A stretch of DNA of 64,000 nucleotides, taken from contig NZ_VKAC01000002.1 in assembly GCF_008041935.1 (NCBI RefSeq), positions 310,001-374,000 of the forward strand, written 5' to 3'. The notes beneath the pieces were generated by a model, which saw only the letters and a program-made list of their open reading frames with translations, searched no databases and was not told the DNA's origin. Below are positions 46,708-54,239 of this stretch, piece by piece. The stretch's first letter is position 1. Every line of letters starts with the position of its first letter. This DNA comes from Quadrisphaera setariae. GTDB lineage: Bacteria > Actinomycetota > Actinomycetes > Actinomycetales > Quadrisphaeraceae. The position numbers were made by a program, and so were the translations under genes.

Positions 46708-48312
46708 GTGGGGGTGTCGGAGGACCGCGCCCCCCAGACCGTCCGGTGGCTCTTCGCCGACCAGCTCGGCCCGCACTTCCTCGACGACCCGCACCAGCGG
46801 GCCGTCCTCGTGGAGTCGACGCGGGTCTTCGCGCGCCGCACCGTCCACCGCCGCAAGGCGCACCTGGTGCTGTCCGCGATGCGCCACCGCGCCGCCGAGC
46901 TCGGGGAGCAGGCGGTGCACGTGCGTGCGGCCACCTACCGCCAGGGCCTGGCGCAGGCCGCCGAGCAGCTCACCGATGAGGAGCGCGCTGCCGGCCTCTC
47001 GGTGAGCGACCCGACGTCGTACGCCGCGCGCCGCTTCGTGCGGTCGCTGTCCGGTCGCCACGACGACGACGTCGAGCGCGCTGGGAGCTCCGACCTGCTG
47101 CCCCTGCGGGTGCTCCCGGCCCGGGGGTGGGCCGTGACCCAGGGCGAGTTCGCCCACTGGGCGGGACGGCGCGGCGAGCCCGGCCAGAAGCGCCTGCTCA
47201 TGGAGGACTTCTACCGCGAGGTCAGGCGCTACCACCACCTGCTGCTCGAGGGCGACGGGGAGCCGCTGGGCGGCCAGTGGAACTACGACCACGACAACCG
47301 CGAGCCGGCCCCGCGGACGGGCACCCTGCGCGAGGTGGCCGGGGTCCCCGAGCCGTGGTGGCCGCGCGAGGACGACGTCGACGCGCAGGTCCGCGAGGAC
47401 CTGGACCGGATGGCGCGCGACGAGGGCGTGCGGTTCGTCGGCGAGGACGGCCCTCGCCGCTTCGCGGTGACGCAGCGGGAGGCGCTGCACGTGCTGCGCG
47501 ACTTCCTCGAGCACCGGCTGGAGGCGTTCGGCACCTACGAGGACGCGATGCTGGCCGACGACCGGTGGATGGCGCACTCCTTCCTGTCCGTGCCGCTCAA
47601 CCTGGGCCTGGTGCACCCCGTGGAGGTGGTCCAGCGCGCGGAGGCGCACCACCGCGAGCATGGGACGCGCCTGGCGAGCACGGAGGGCTTCGTGCGCCAG
47701 GTGGTGGGCTGGCGCGAGTACGTGTGGCACCTGTACTGGCACCTCGGCGAGGACTACGGGCAGCGCAACGAGCTCGGCGCCACCGAGCCGCTGCCGGAGT
47801 GGTTCGCCGACCTGGACGCGAGGGGCGAGGTGCGCGCCGCGTGCCTGTCCGACGTGCTCGGCACCGTGCGCGAGGAGGGCTGGGCGCACCACATCCCGCG
47901 CCTCATGGTGCTCGGCGGGTACGCCCTGGCCCGCGGGTGGAGCCCGCAGGAGATGACCGACTGGTTCCAGACGCGGTTCGTGGACGGCTACGCGTGGGTG
48001 ATGGCCGCCAACGTGGTGGGCATGAGCCAGCACGCCGACGGCGGGGTGATGGCCACCAAGCCGTACTGGTCGGGCGGCGCGTACATCGACAAGATGTCGG
48101 ACTACTGCGGTCGGTGCCCCTACGACCCGAAGAAGCGGCTCGGCGAGGACGCCTGCCCCTTCACCGGCGGGTACTGGGCGTTCACCGCTCGCCACGAGGG
48201 GGTGCTGGCGAAGAACCCCCGCACGTCGCGAGCGGTGAGCGGCCTGCACCGGCTCAAGGACGCCGACGCCGTGGTGGCCCAGGAGGCCGACCGCGGGTCC
48301 CACGCCCCGTAG
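46708..48312 (+). CDS. Iron-sulfur bacterial cryptochrome/photolyase (PhrB/CryB family)
   Basis: 534 residues. It starts VRWLFADQLGPHFLDDPHQR, typical of the family. Four cysteines at 379, 467, 470 and 483 have spacings of 88, 3 and 13, the same spacing as the [4Fe-4S] ligands of Agrobacterium PhrB. FAD-pocket sequences (GWREYVWHLYWHLGEDYGQR, MTDWFQTRFVDGYAWVMAAN) are present. PhrB repairs (6-4) UV photoproducts in blue light; repair or signalling is likely here too. Confidence 0.93.
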   Translation: MGVSEDRAPQTVRWLFADQLGPHFLDDPHQRAVLVESTRVFARRTVHRRKAHLVLSAMRHRAAELGEQAVHVRAATYRQGLAQAAEQLTDEERAAGLSVSDPTSYAARRFVRSLSGRHDDDVERAGSSDLLPLRVLPARGWAVTQGEFAHWAGRRGEPGQKRLLMEDFYREVRRYHHLLLEGDGEPLGGQWNYDHDNREPAPRTGTLREVAGVPEPWWPREDDVDAQVREDLDRMARDEGVRFVGEDGPRRFAVTQREALHVLRDFLEHRLEAFGTYEDAMLADDRWMAHSFLSVPLNLGLVHPVEVVQRAEAHHREHGTRLASTEGFVRQVVGWREYVWHLYWHLGEDYGQRNELGATEPLPEWFADLDARGEVRAACLSDVLGTVREEGWAHHIPRLMVLGGYALARGWSPQEMTDWFQTRFVDGYAWVMAANVVGMSQHADGGVMATKPYWSGGAYIDKMSDYCGRCPYDPKKRLGEDACPFTGGYWAFTARHEGVLAKNPRTSRAVSGLHRLKDADAVVAQEADRGSHAP

Positions 48313-48322
48313 CGCGCGGCGG

Positions 48323-48622
48323 TCAGGAGACGAGGCGCTCGCCGTCGTCGTCTTGGGTGGTCTGGGCGGGGTGTGCGGGGTGGTCGCACAGCTGCGCCCA
48401 CAGCGCGTCGAGGGAGAGTCCCAGGACACCGGCGACCGCGGCGACGGTGGGGAAGGCCGGGGTGGCGATGCGCCCCGTCTCGATCTTGCGCAGCGTCTCG
48501 GGGGAGATGCCGGCGTCGAGGGCGGTGGTGAGCACCGTGCGGTCACCGCGGGCCTCGCGCAGCAGCGCGCCCAGGCGCTGGCCGCGCTCCAGCTCGTCAG
48601 GAGTGAGGGGCACCCGGACCAT
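48323..48622 (-). CDS. XRE-family helix-turn-helix regulator
   Basis: 99 residues. The HTH is RLGALLREARGDRTVLTTAL with AGISPETLRKIETGR, followed by a short dimerisation helix and an acidic tail. It is divergent from the methionine aminopeptidase gene and separated by an AT-rich palindrome (48634-48643) that is its probable operator. It likely represses itself and perhaps the aminopeptidase. Confidence 0.88.
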   Translation of the reverse strand: MVRVPLTPDELERGQRLGALLREARGDRTVLTTALDAGISPETLRKIETGRIATPAFPTVAAVAGVLGLSLDALWAQLCDHPAHPAQTTQDDDGERLVS

Positions 48623-48633
48623 GCGTGAATGCT

Positions 48634-48643
48634 ATACCGGTAT
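48634..48643. promoter_or_regulatory. Palindromic operator between XRE regulator and MetAP
   Basis: ATACCGGTAT is a perfect 10-bp palindrome inside an AT-rich patch that stands out from the surrounding G+C-rich DNA. It overlaps the start of the rightward promoter: TAGTAT at 48644-48649 is a good -10. Confidence 0.6.
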
Positions 48644-48656
48644 TAGTATCCCGTTC

Positions 48657-48677
48657 GTGATGAGCGTGAACCGGTGA
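48657..48677 (+). CDS. Possible 6-codon leaderless uORF before MetAP
   Basis: GTG at 48657 is 7 nt after TAGTAT (48644-48649). It encodes VMSVNR and stops at a TGA that overlaps the aminopeptidase GTG (GTGA at 48674). If transcription starts at 48657, ribosomes would translate this peptide first and reinitiate. Structural evidence only. Confidence 0.3.
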   Translation: MMSVNR

Positions 48678-49447
48678 TCGAGGTCATGGACGCCACCCAG
48701 GTGCCGCACGCGCGGGCCGCCGGGGCGCTGGTCGGGAGGATCCTCGCGGAGCTGCGCGCCCGCACCCGCGCCGGCACCAACCTCCTCGAGCTGGACGCCT
48801 GGACCCGTGAGATGCAGCGCGAGGCCGGCGCGGTCTCCTGCTACGTCGACTACGCCCCCTCCTTCGGCCGCGGGCCGTTCGGCCACCACCTGTGCACCTC
48901 CGTCAACGACGCCGTGCTGCACGGCCTCCCGCACGACCGCGCCCTCGTCGACGGCGACCTGGTCTCCCTCGACCTCGCGCTCTCGCTGCGCGGCGTGGTG
49001 GCCGACGCCGCCATCAGCTTCGTGGTGGGGGAGCGGCCCACCCCCGAGGACACCGCCCTCATCGACGCCACCCAGCGGGCGCTCGCGGCCGCCGTCGAGG
49101 CCGCACGACCGGGTGCTCGCGTCGGGGACGTCTCCCACGCCATCGGCACCGTCCTCACCGCGGCGGGCTACCCGGTGAACCTCGACTTCGGCGGCCACGG
49201 CGTCGGCTCGACCATGCACCAGGACCCGCACGTCGCCAACCACGGTGAGCCCGGGCGGGGCTACAAGCTCCGGCCGGGGCTGCTGCTGGCGCTGGAGCCG
49301 TGGGCCATGGTCGACACCGCCGAGCTGGTCACCGACGACGACGGCTGGACGCTGCGCAGCGCCACCGGCTGCCGCACAGCGCACAGCGAGCACACCGTCC
49401 TCATCACGCCCGGTGGCGCAGAGGTGCTCACGACGCCCCCCGCCTGA
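48674..49447 (+). CDS. map: Type I methionine aminopeptidase
   Basis: 257 residues with the five metal ligands: two Asp in LVSLDLALSLRGVVADAAIS (about 96 and 107), His in FGGHGVGSTMHQDPHVANHG, Glu in LLLALEPWAMV and Glu in TAHSEHTVLIT. It removes N-terminal Met from nascent proteins. It is unlikely to be the sole copy, since the housekeeping map gene usually sits in the ribosomal region; here it is paired with an XRE regulator. Confidence 0.92.
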   Translation: MIEVMDATQVPHARAAGALVGRILAELRARTRAGTNLLELDAWTREMQREAGAVSCYVDYAPSFGRGPFGHHLCTSVNDAVLHGLPHDRALVDGDLVSLDLALSLRGVVADAAISFVVGERPTPEDTALIDATQRALAAAVEAARPGARVGDVSHAIGTVLTAAGYPVNLDFGGHGVGSTMHQDPHVANHGEPGRGYKLRPGLLLALEPWAMVDTAELVTDDDGWTLRSATGCRTAHSEHTVLITPGGAEVLTTPPA

Positions 49448-49456
49448 GCCGCCCGC

Positions 49457-51184
49457 TCACGCGGGGCGCAGCCGGACGGCGAGCAGCGCGACGTCGTCCT
49501 CGGGGTGGGCCGGCAGCAGCCGGCGCACCACGGCGTCGCACAGCTGCTGGAGCGGGAGGTCGCGGAAGGCCTCCAGCGCAGCGCGCAGCTGCTCCAGCCC
49601 GGCGTCCAGAGCGGTGCCGCGGCGCTCCACGAGGCCGTCGGTGCACAGGAGCACCGTCGACCCCGGAGCCAGCTCGGCCACGTGCTCGTTGCGCACCGAC
49701 CCGCCGGTGAGCTGCTCCATGCCCAGCAGCAGCCCTGACCGGCCGGGCAGCACCCGCGCCGGCCCCCCGGGCTCCACCGCCAGGGGCGGCAGGTGCCCGG
49801 CGCTGCACCAGCGCAGGACGGCTCCGCCGGTGGTCAGGTGCTGTGCCTCGCGCTCGAGCCGGGCCACGACCGCCGTCGCCGTGGTCTCCACGCCCAGGCT
49901 GGCCATGGCGGTGTCGACGCGGGCCAGCAGCTCCGCGGGCGGGGTGTCGTCGGCCACGCCGAGGCCCCGCAGGATGCCGCGGACCTGCCCCATGTCGGCG
50001 GCCGCGCGGCTGTCGTGACCCACGACGTCGCCGACGACGAGCACGGGGCCGGCGGGCTGGGCGAAGGCGTCGTACCAGTCGCCACCCACGTGCGCGCTGT
50101 GCGCGGCCGGCACGTACCGCACCGCCACCTCGCAGCCCGGCAGCAGCGGGGGAGCGGTGAGCAGGGAGCGCTGCAGCGCCTCTCCGAGGCGCTGCTGCTC
50201 GTCGCGCAGCCGGGCCGACTCCACGGCCAGCCCGCCGCGGCGGGCGAGGTCGGTGATGAGCGCGACGTCCTCGGCGTCCGGGGCTGGACGGCCCTGGTCG
50301 GTGTAGCACGAGAGCAGCCCGACGAGCCCGTACCGGCCGCGCAGCGGCACGACGACCAGCGACGAGGGGTCGAGCTGGGCGATGGCGGCGCGCGCGCCGG
50401 GGTCGGTGACCGCGGCGGCCATGACGTCGGCGGCTCCCCGGGTGAGCACCACCGGGCGGCCCTGCAGCAGCGGCTGGAACACCTCGCGCGCGGCGGCCTG
50501 CGCGCCGTCAGGGGTGCTGGCCCGGGGCTGGTCGACGACCGCAGACGTCTCCAGGGCCAGCCGGGCCACCAGCGGGAGCCGGCGGGAGTCGCGGTGCCAC
50601 CAGCCGGCGGTGCGGACCGCGCCCCGCAGCAGCTGGTCGTCTCCCTCGACCTCGCTGACGACGCACCAGTCGGCCAGCGCCGGCACGACGAGGTGCGCGA
50701 GGCGCTCACTGGCCTCCCGCACGCCCACGGCGCCCCCGAGCTCCGCGCCGGACCGGGTCAGCAGGCCGTTGCGGCGCGAGCTGCGCTCGGCGGCCTCGCG
50801 GTCGAGGTGGCGCGCGGTGACGTCGGTGGTGCTCGTGGCCAGCCCGTCGCCGTCGGGCCAGGCCCTCACCTCCAGCCACAGGGGAGGGTCGACCGACGCG
50901 TGGACCTCGACCACCGTCTCGCGCTGCTGGGCCATCGCCGTGCGCCAGGCGCCCTCGACGGCGGACCCGCGCGACCCCGGCAGCACGTCCCACACGACGG
51001 ACCCGACCATCGCCTCGCGGGTCGAGCCGGCCAGCCGCGCCGACGCGGCGTTGACCCAGGTGAAGCGCCAGTCGGCGTCGAGCAGGGCGAACCCGTTCGG
51101 CAGGGCCTCGAGCAGCGCTTCAGCGCGCTCGGGGGAGAGCAGCCCGGGCGCAGCAGCGACGTCCTCGACGCGGTCCCCCACCAC
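49457..51184 (-). CDS. PAS-GAF-PP2C (SpoIIE-type) phosphatase
   Basis: About 575 residues. A PAS domain (LPNGFALLDADWRFTWVNAA) is followed by a GAF domain (ELGGAVGVREASERLAHLVV region) and a C-terminal PP2C domain with VGGDWYDAFAQPAGPVLVVG, DVVGHDSRAAADMGQ and VLLCTDGLVERRG. Such proteins dephosphorylate anti-sigma antagonists in response to signals. GTG starts at 51190, 51184 and 51181 are all possible; I take 51184. Divergent from the TauE gene. Confidence 0.88.
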   Translation of the reverse strand: MVGDRVEDVAAAPGLLSPERAEALLEALPNGFALLDADWRFTWVNAASARLAGSTREAMVGSVVWDVLPGSRGSAVEGAWRTAMAQQRETVVEVHASVDPPLWLEVRAWPDGDGLATSTTDVTARHLDREAAERSSRRNGLLTRSGAELGGAVGVREASERLAHLVVPALADWCVVSEVEGDDQLLRGAVRTAGWWHRDSRRLPLVARLALETSAVVDQPRASTPDGAQAAAREVFQPLLQGRPVVLTRGAADVMAAAVTDPGARAAIAQLDPSSLVVVPLRGRYGLVGLLSCYTDQGRPAPDAEDVALITDLARRGGLAVESARLRDEQQRLGEALQRSLLTAPPLLPGCEVAVRYVPAAHSAHVGGDWYDAFAQPAGPVLVVGDVVGHDSRAAADMGQVRGILRGLGVADDTPPAELLARVDTAMASLGVETTATAVVARLEREAQHLTTGGAVLRWCSAGHLPPLAVEPGGPARVLPGRSGLLLGMEQLTGGSVRNEHVAELAPGSTVLLCTDGLVERRGTALDAGLEQLRAALEAFRDLPLQQLCDAVVRRLLPAHPEDDVALLAVRLRPA

Positions 51185-51248
51185 GCGCACAGTGTGGGGC
51201 CCGGCACCGACGGCCCACCACCTCAGGCGGCACGTAGTGTCGCCGCCC

Positions 51249-52076
51249 GTGACGTGGCTCGAGATCTCCCTGGTGCTGCTCGCCGGGCTGTGGGCGGGGA
51301 CCATCAACGCCGTCGTCGGCTCCGGCACCCTCGTGACGTTCCCCGTGCTCGTGGCGCTGGGGTACTCGCCGCTGGTCGCCACGGTGAGCAACGGCATCGG
51401 CCTCGTGGCCGGGGGCGTCTCCGGGGCGTGGGGCTACCGCCGCGAGCTGCGCGGGCAGGGGCGCCGGCTGGCGCTGCTGCTGCCGGCCTCAGCGGTCGGC
51501 GGAGCGGTCGGCGCGGTGCTGCTGCTCCAGCTGCCGGAGTCGTCCTTCGAGACCGTGGTGCCCGCGCTCATCGTGCTGGCGCTCGTGCTGGTGGTGCTGC
51601 AGCCGCGGCTGCAGGCCCGGCTGCGGCGCCGGACCGAGGCCCGCGCCGCGCAGATCGCCGCGGAGCACGGTCCCGACGCCGGCCCCGTGCGCTCCTCCCG
51701 CTGGCTCGTCGCGGTGACGCTGCTGGCCACGCTCCTCATCGGCGTCTACGGCGGCTACTTCACCGCCGCGCAGGGCGTCATGCTCATCGCGGTGCTCGGC
51801 AGCCTCCTCGACGAGTCCCTGCAGCGCATCAACGGCCTCAAGAACGTGCTCACGCTGGTGGTCAACGTCGTCTCGGCGGCCTTCTACATCATCTTCGGCT
51901 CCGAGACGATCGACTGGCTCGTGGTGGCGCTCATCGCCGCGTCGTCACTGGTGGGAGGGGCCATCGGCGCGCGCTACGGGCGGCGCCTCCCCCCGAACGC
52001 CCTGCGCGGCGCCATCGTGGTGCTCGGGGTGGTGGCGCTGCTGCGCATCCTCGGCACGCAGGTCGGCTGGTGGTGA
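51249..52076 (+). CDS. TauE/SafE-family anion exporter
   Basis: 275 residues and about eight membrane segments. The duplicated motif is visible as GTINAVVGSGTLVTFPVLVA near the N-terminus and YGGYFTAAQGVMLIAVLGSL in the second half. It may export sulfite or organosulfonates. TAGTGT (51235-51240) lies 8 nt before the GTG. Confidence 0.88.
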   Translation: MTWLEISLVLLAGLWAGTINAVVGSGTLVTFPVLVALGYSPLVATVSNGIGLVAGGVSGAWGYRRELRGQGRRLALLLPASAVGGAVGAVLLLQLPESSFETVVPALIVLALVLVVLQPRLQARLRRRTEARAAQIAAEHGPDAGPVRSSRWLVAVTLLATLLIGVYGGYFTAAQGVMLIAVLGSLLDESLQRINGLKNVLTLVVNVVSAAFYIIFGSETIDWLVVALIAASSLVGGAIGARYGRRLPPNALRGAIVVLGVVALLRILGTQVGWW

Positions 52077-52140
52077 CGAGGACGACGACGAGCGCTCGTG
52101 CGCCGAGGACCTCGGCACGACCGGCCGCGAGGATCACGCC

Positions 52141-52569
52141 ATGACTGACGTCGTGGTGCGAGCCGCTCGCACGGACGAGGCCGGGGTCCTGCTGGACTTC
52201 TGGGCGCGTGCGGGAGAGAACGCCGCCCGACCGTCGGACGAGCTGGACGCCGTCGTCCGTCTGGTCGAGCGCGACCCCGAGGCGCTGGTCGTCGCCGAGC
52301 TCGACGGGCGGGTCGTCGGCACCGTCATCGCCGGGTGGGACGGCTGGCGCGCGAACCTGTACCGGTTGGCGGTCGACCCCGACGTCCGCGGACGCGGCAT
52401 CGGGGGCCTGCTCCTGGCCCGAGCGGAGCAGCGCCTGCGCGCCCTGGGAGCTCAGCGCTTCTGCGCCATGGTGCTCGAGGACAACGGAGTGGGACGTGAG
52501 TTCTGGGCCTCCCGGGGCTACGTGCCGCAGGACGAGTGGCGCCGCTGGGTGAAGGCCGCCTCCTCCTGA
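52141..52569 (+). CDS. GNAT N-acetyltransferase
   Basis: 142 residues. The acetyl-CoA motif VDPDVRGRGIGGLLLARAEQ (near 80) and GVGREFWASRGYVPQDEW at the C-terminus fit the RimI-like GNAT fold. Substrate unknown. It follows the TauE gene by 64 bp. Confidence 0.88.
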   Translation: MTDVVVRAARTDEAGVLLDFWARAGENAARPSDELDAVVRLVERDPEALVVAELDGRVVGTVIAGWDGWRANLYRLAVDPDVRGRGIGGLLLARAEQRLRALGAQRFCAMVLEDNGVGREFWASRGYVPQDEWRRWVKAASS

Positions 52570-52813
52570 GGCGCCCGTGCCCGATCCGGGCAGCCCAGCG
52601 CTGCAACGCCCTGTTGAGCGCAGTCGCGAGGAGGTCGAGACCCCCTCGGCGGGTGTCACAGGTCCTCCCTCCAGCGCGCGCCACCTGCCGAGCGCGCTTA
52701 GCGTCAGGAGGCTCCCGAGGGCTGCAGAAGCACCGGCCGGTCCGGGCCGCTCCCTGCGAAAGCGCACCCGTGACCCCTCCAGCTGCGCACTCTCCGGCCC
52801 TGGCCGGCCCGCG
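52570..52813 (+). other. Intergenic leader of the antiporter gene
   Basis: 244 bp with no credible gene. The reading frame of the antiporter stays open through it, but the sequence is low-complexity and not membrane-like until 52814. Confidence 0.5.
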
Positions 52814-54097
52814 GTGACCGCCTTCGTCGTCTTCCTCCTCGCCGGGGCCAGCGCCCTGCTGGCCGCGGTGCTGCCCCGTGTGCTGCAGGGCCGGGCGTTC
52901 AGCCTGCCGATGGCCTTCCTGGGCCTGGGGGTGCTCATCGGGTTCCTGCCCGGGCTGCCGCGGGTCGACCCGGTCGAGCACGAGGCGGTGACCGAGCACC
53001 TCACCGAGGTCGTCGTGATCATCTCGCTGATGGGGGCGGGCCTGGCGATCGACAGACCCGTCGGGTGGCGCCGGTGGCGGACCACGTGGCGGCTCCTGGC
53101 GGTGGCGATGCCGCTGACGATCGTCCTGGTGGCCGTCACCGGCAGCGCTCTGGGCGGGCTGCCCCTGGCAGCCGCCGTCCTGCTGGGGTCGGCGCTGGCG
53201 CCCACCGACCCCGTGCTCGCCGGCGACGTCCAGGTGGCCGAGCCGAGCGAGGACTCCGACGAGGACGAGGTGAGGTTCGCCCTCACCAGCGAGGCCGGCC
53301 TGAACGACGGCGCGGCGTTCCCGGGGGTGTACCTCGCGGTCGCTCTGGCCGCCCACGGCGGCGCGCTGGGCAGCTGGCTCTGGGGCTGGGCGCTCGGTGA
53401 CCTGCTGCTGCGCCTCGCCGTCGGCGTCGCGGTGGGGATCGCCACCGGGTGGGTGCTCGGTCGGGTCTTCTTCCGCTCCCGCGTCGAGGCGCTGCGCCTG
53501 TCCGAGCAGGTGGAGGGCTTCACCGCCCTGGCGGTGACCTTCCTCGCGTACGGGGCGGCGCAGCTGCTGCACGGCTACGGCTTCGTGGCGGTGTTCGTCG
53601 CCGCCGTCACGCTGCGCGCGGCCGAGCGCTCTCACGGGGCGCACCAGGTGGCCCACAGCTTCGTGGAGCAGACCGAGCGGATGCTCACCGCGTGGCTGCT
53701 GCTGCTCCTGGGGGCGGCGATGAGCGACGGCCTCCTGGGTGGTCTGACGTGGCGGCTGGCGCTGGTCGCGGTGCTGCTGGTCGTCGTGGTCCGGCCCCTG
53801 GTGGGGATGGTCTCGACGATCGGCACCGACGGCGGGTGGCGCGAGCGGGCGGTGATCGCGTTCTTCGGCGTGCGCGGCATCGGCTCGCTGTACTACCTGG
53901 CGTACGCCCTGGGCCACGGTGACTTCCCCGGCGAGTCGCTGTGGGCGGTCGTGGCGCTCGCGGTGGCGACGTCGGTGGTGGTTCACGGGGTGCTGGCCAC
54001 GCCGGTGGTCGGACGGCTCGACCGCCGCCGCAGCGAGCACGCCCACCGCACCCACGGACGGGCCGAGGGAGACCCGGCGGTCGACGTGCACCTGTGA
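52814..54097 (+). CDS. CPA1-type Na+/H+ antiporter
   Basis: About 427 residues and 12-13 membrane segments. The ion-binding region is visible as GSALAPTDPVLAGDVQVAEP (near 131) and SEAGLNDGAAFPGVYLAVAL (near 165), with VRGIGSLYYLAYALG near 355. It exchanges Na+ or K+ for H+. GTG at 52814 is chosen because the hydrophobic sequence begins there; 79 further in-frame codons upstream look non-coding. Confidence 0.9.
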   Translation: MTAFVVFLLAGASALLAAVLPRVLQGRAFSLPMAFLGLGVLIGFLPGLPRVDPVEHEAVTEHLTEVVVIISLMGAGLAIDRPVGWRRWRTTWRLLAVAMPLTIVLVAVTGSALGGLPLAAAVLLGSALAPTDPVLAGDVQVAEPSEDSDEDEVRFALTSEAGLNDGAAFPGVYLAVALAAHGGALGSWLWGWALGDLLLRLAVGVAVGIATGWVLGRVFFRSRVEALRLSEQVEGFTALAVTFLAYGAAQLLHGYGFVAVFVAAVTLRAAERSHGAHQVAHSFVEQTERMLTAWLLLLLGAAMSDGLLGGLTWRLALVAVLLVVVVRPLVGMVSTIGTDGGWRERAVIAFFGVRGIGSLYYLAYALGHGDFPGESLWAVVALAVATSVVVHGVLATPVVGRLDRRRSEHAHRTHGRAEGDPAVDVHL

Positions 54098-54239
54098 GGG
54101 GCTGCACGAGCGTGCGGCGGGTGGTCTCCGTCCTCGTCGTCCAGGACGCGGCGGTCGCGCGACGACGCCGGCGGTGACGGCGTCGGCGTCGTGGAAGAGC
54201 ACCTGGTGGAGCTCTCGGACGCGTCTGCGCCCCCTGCCC

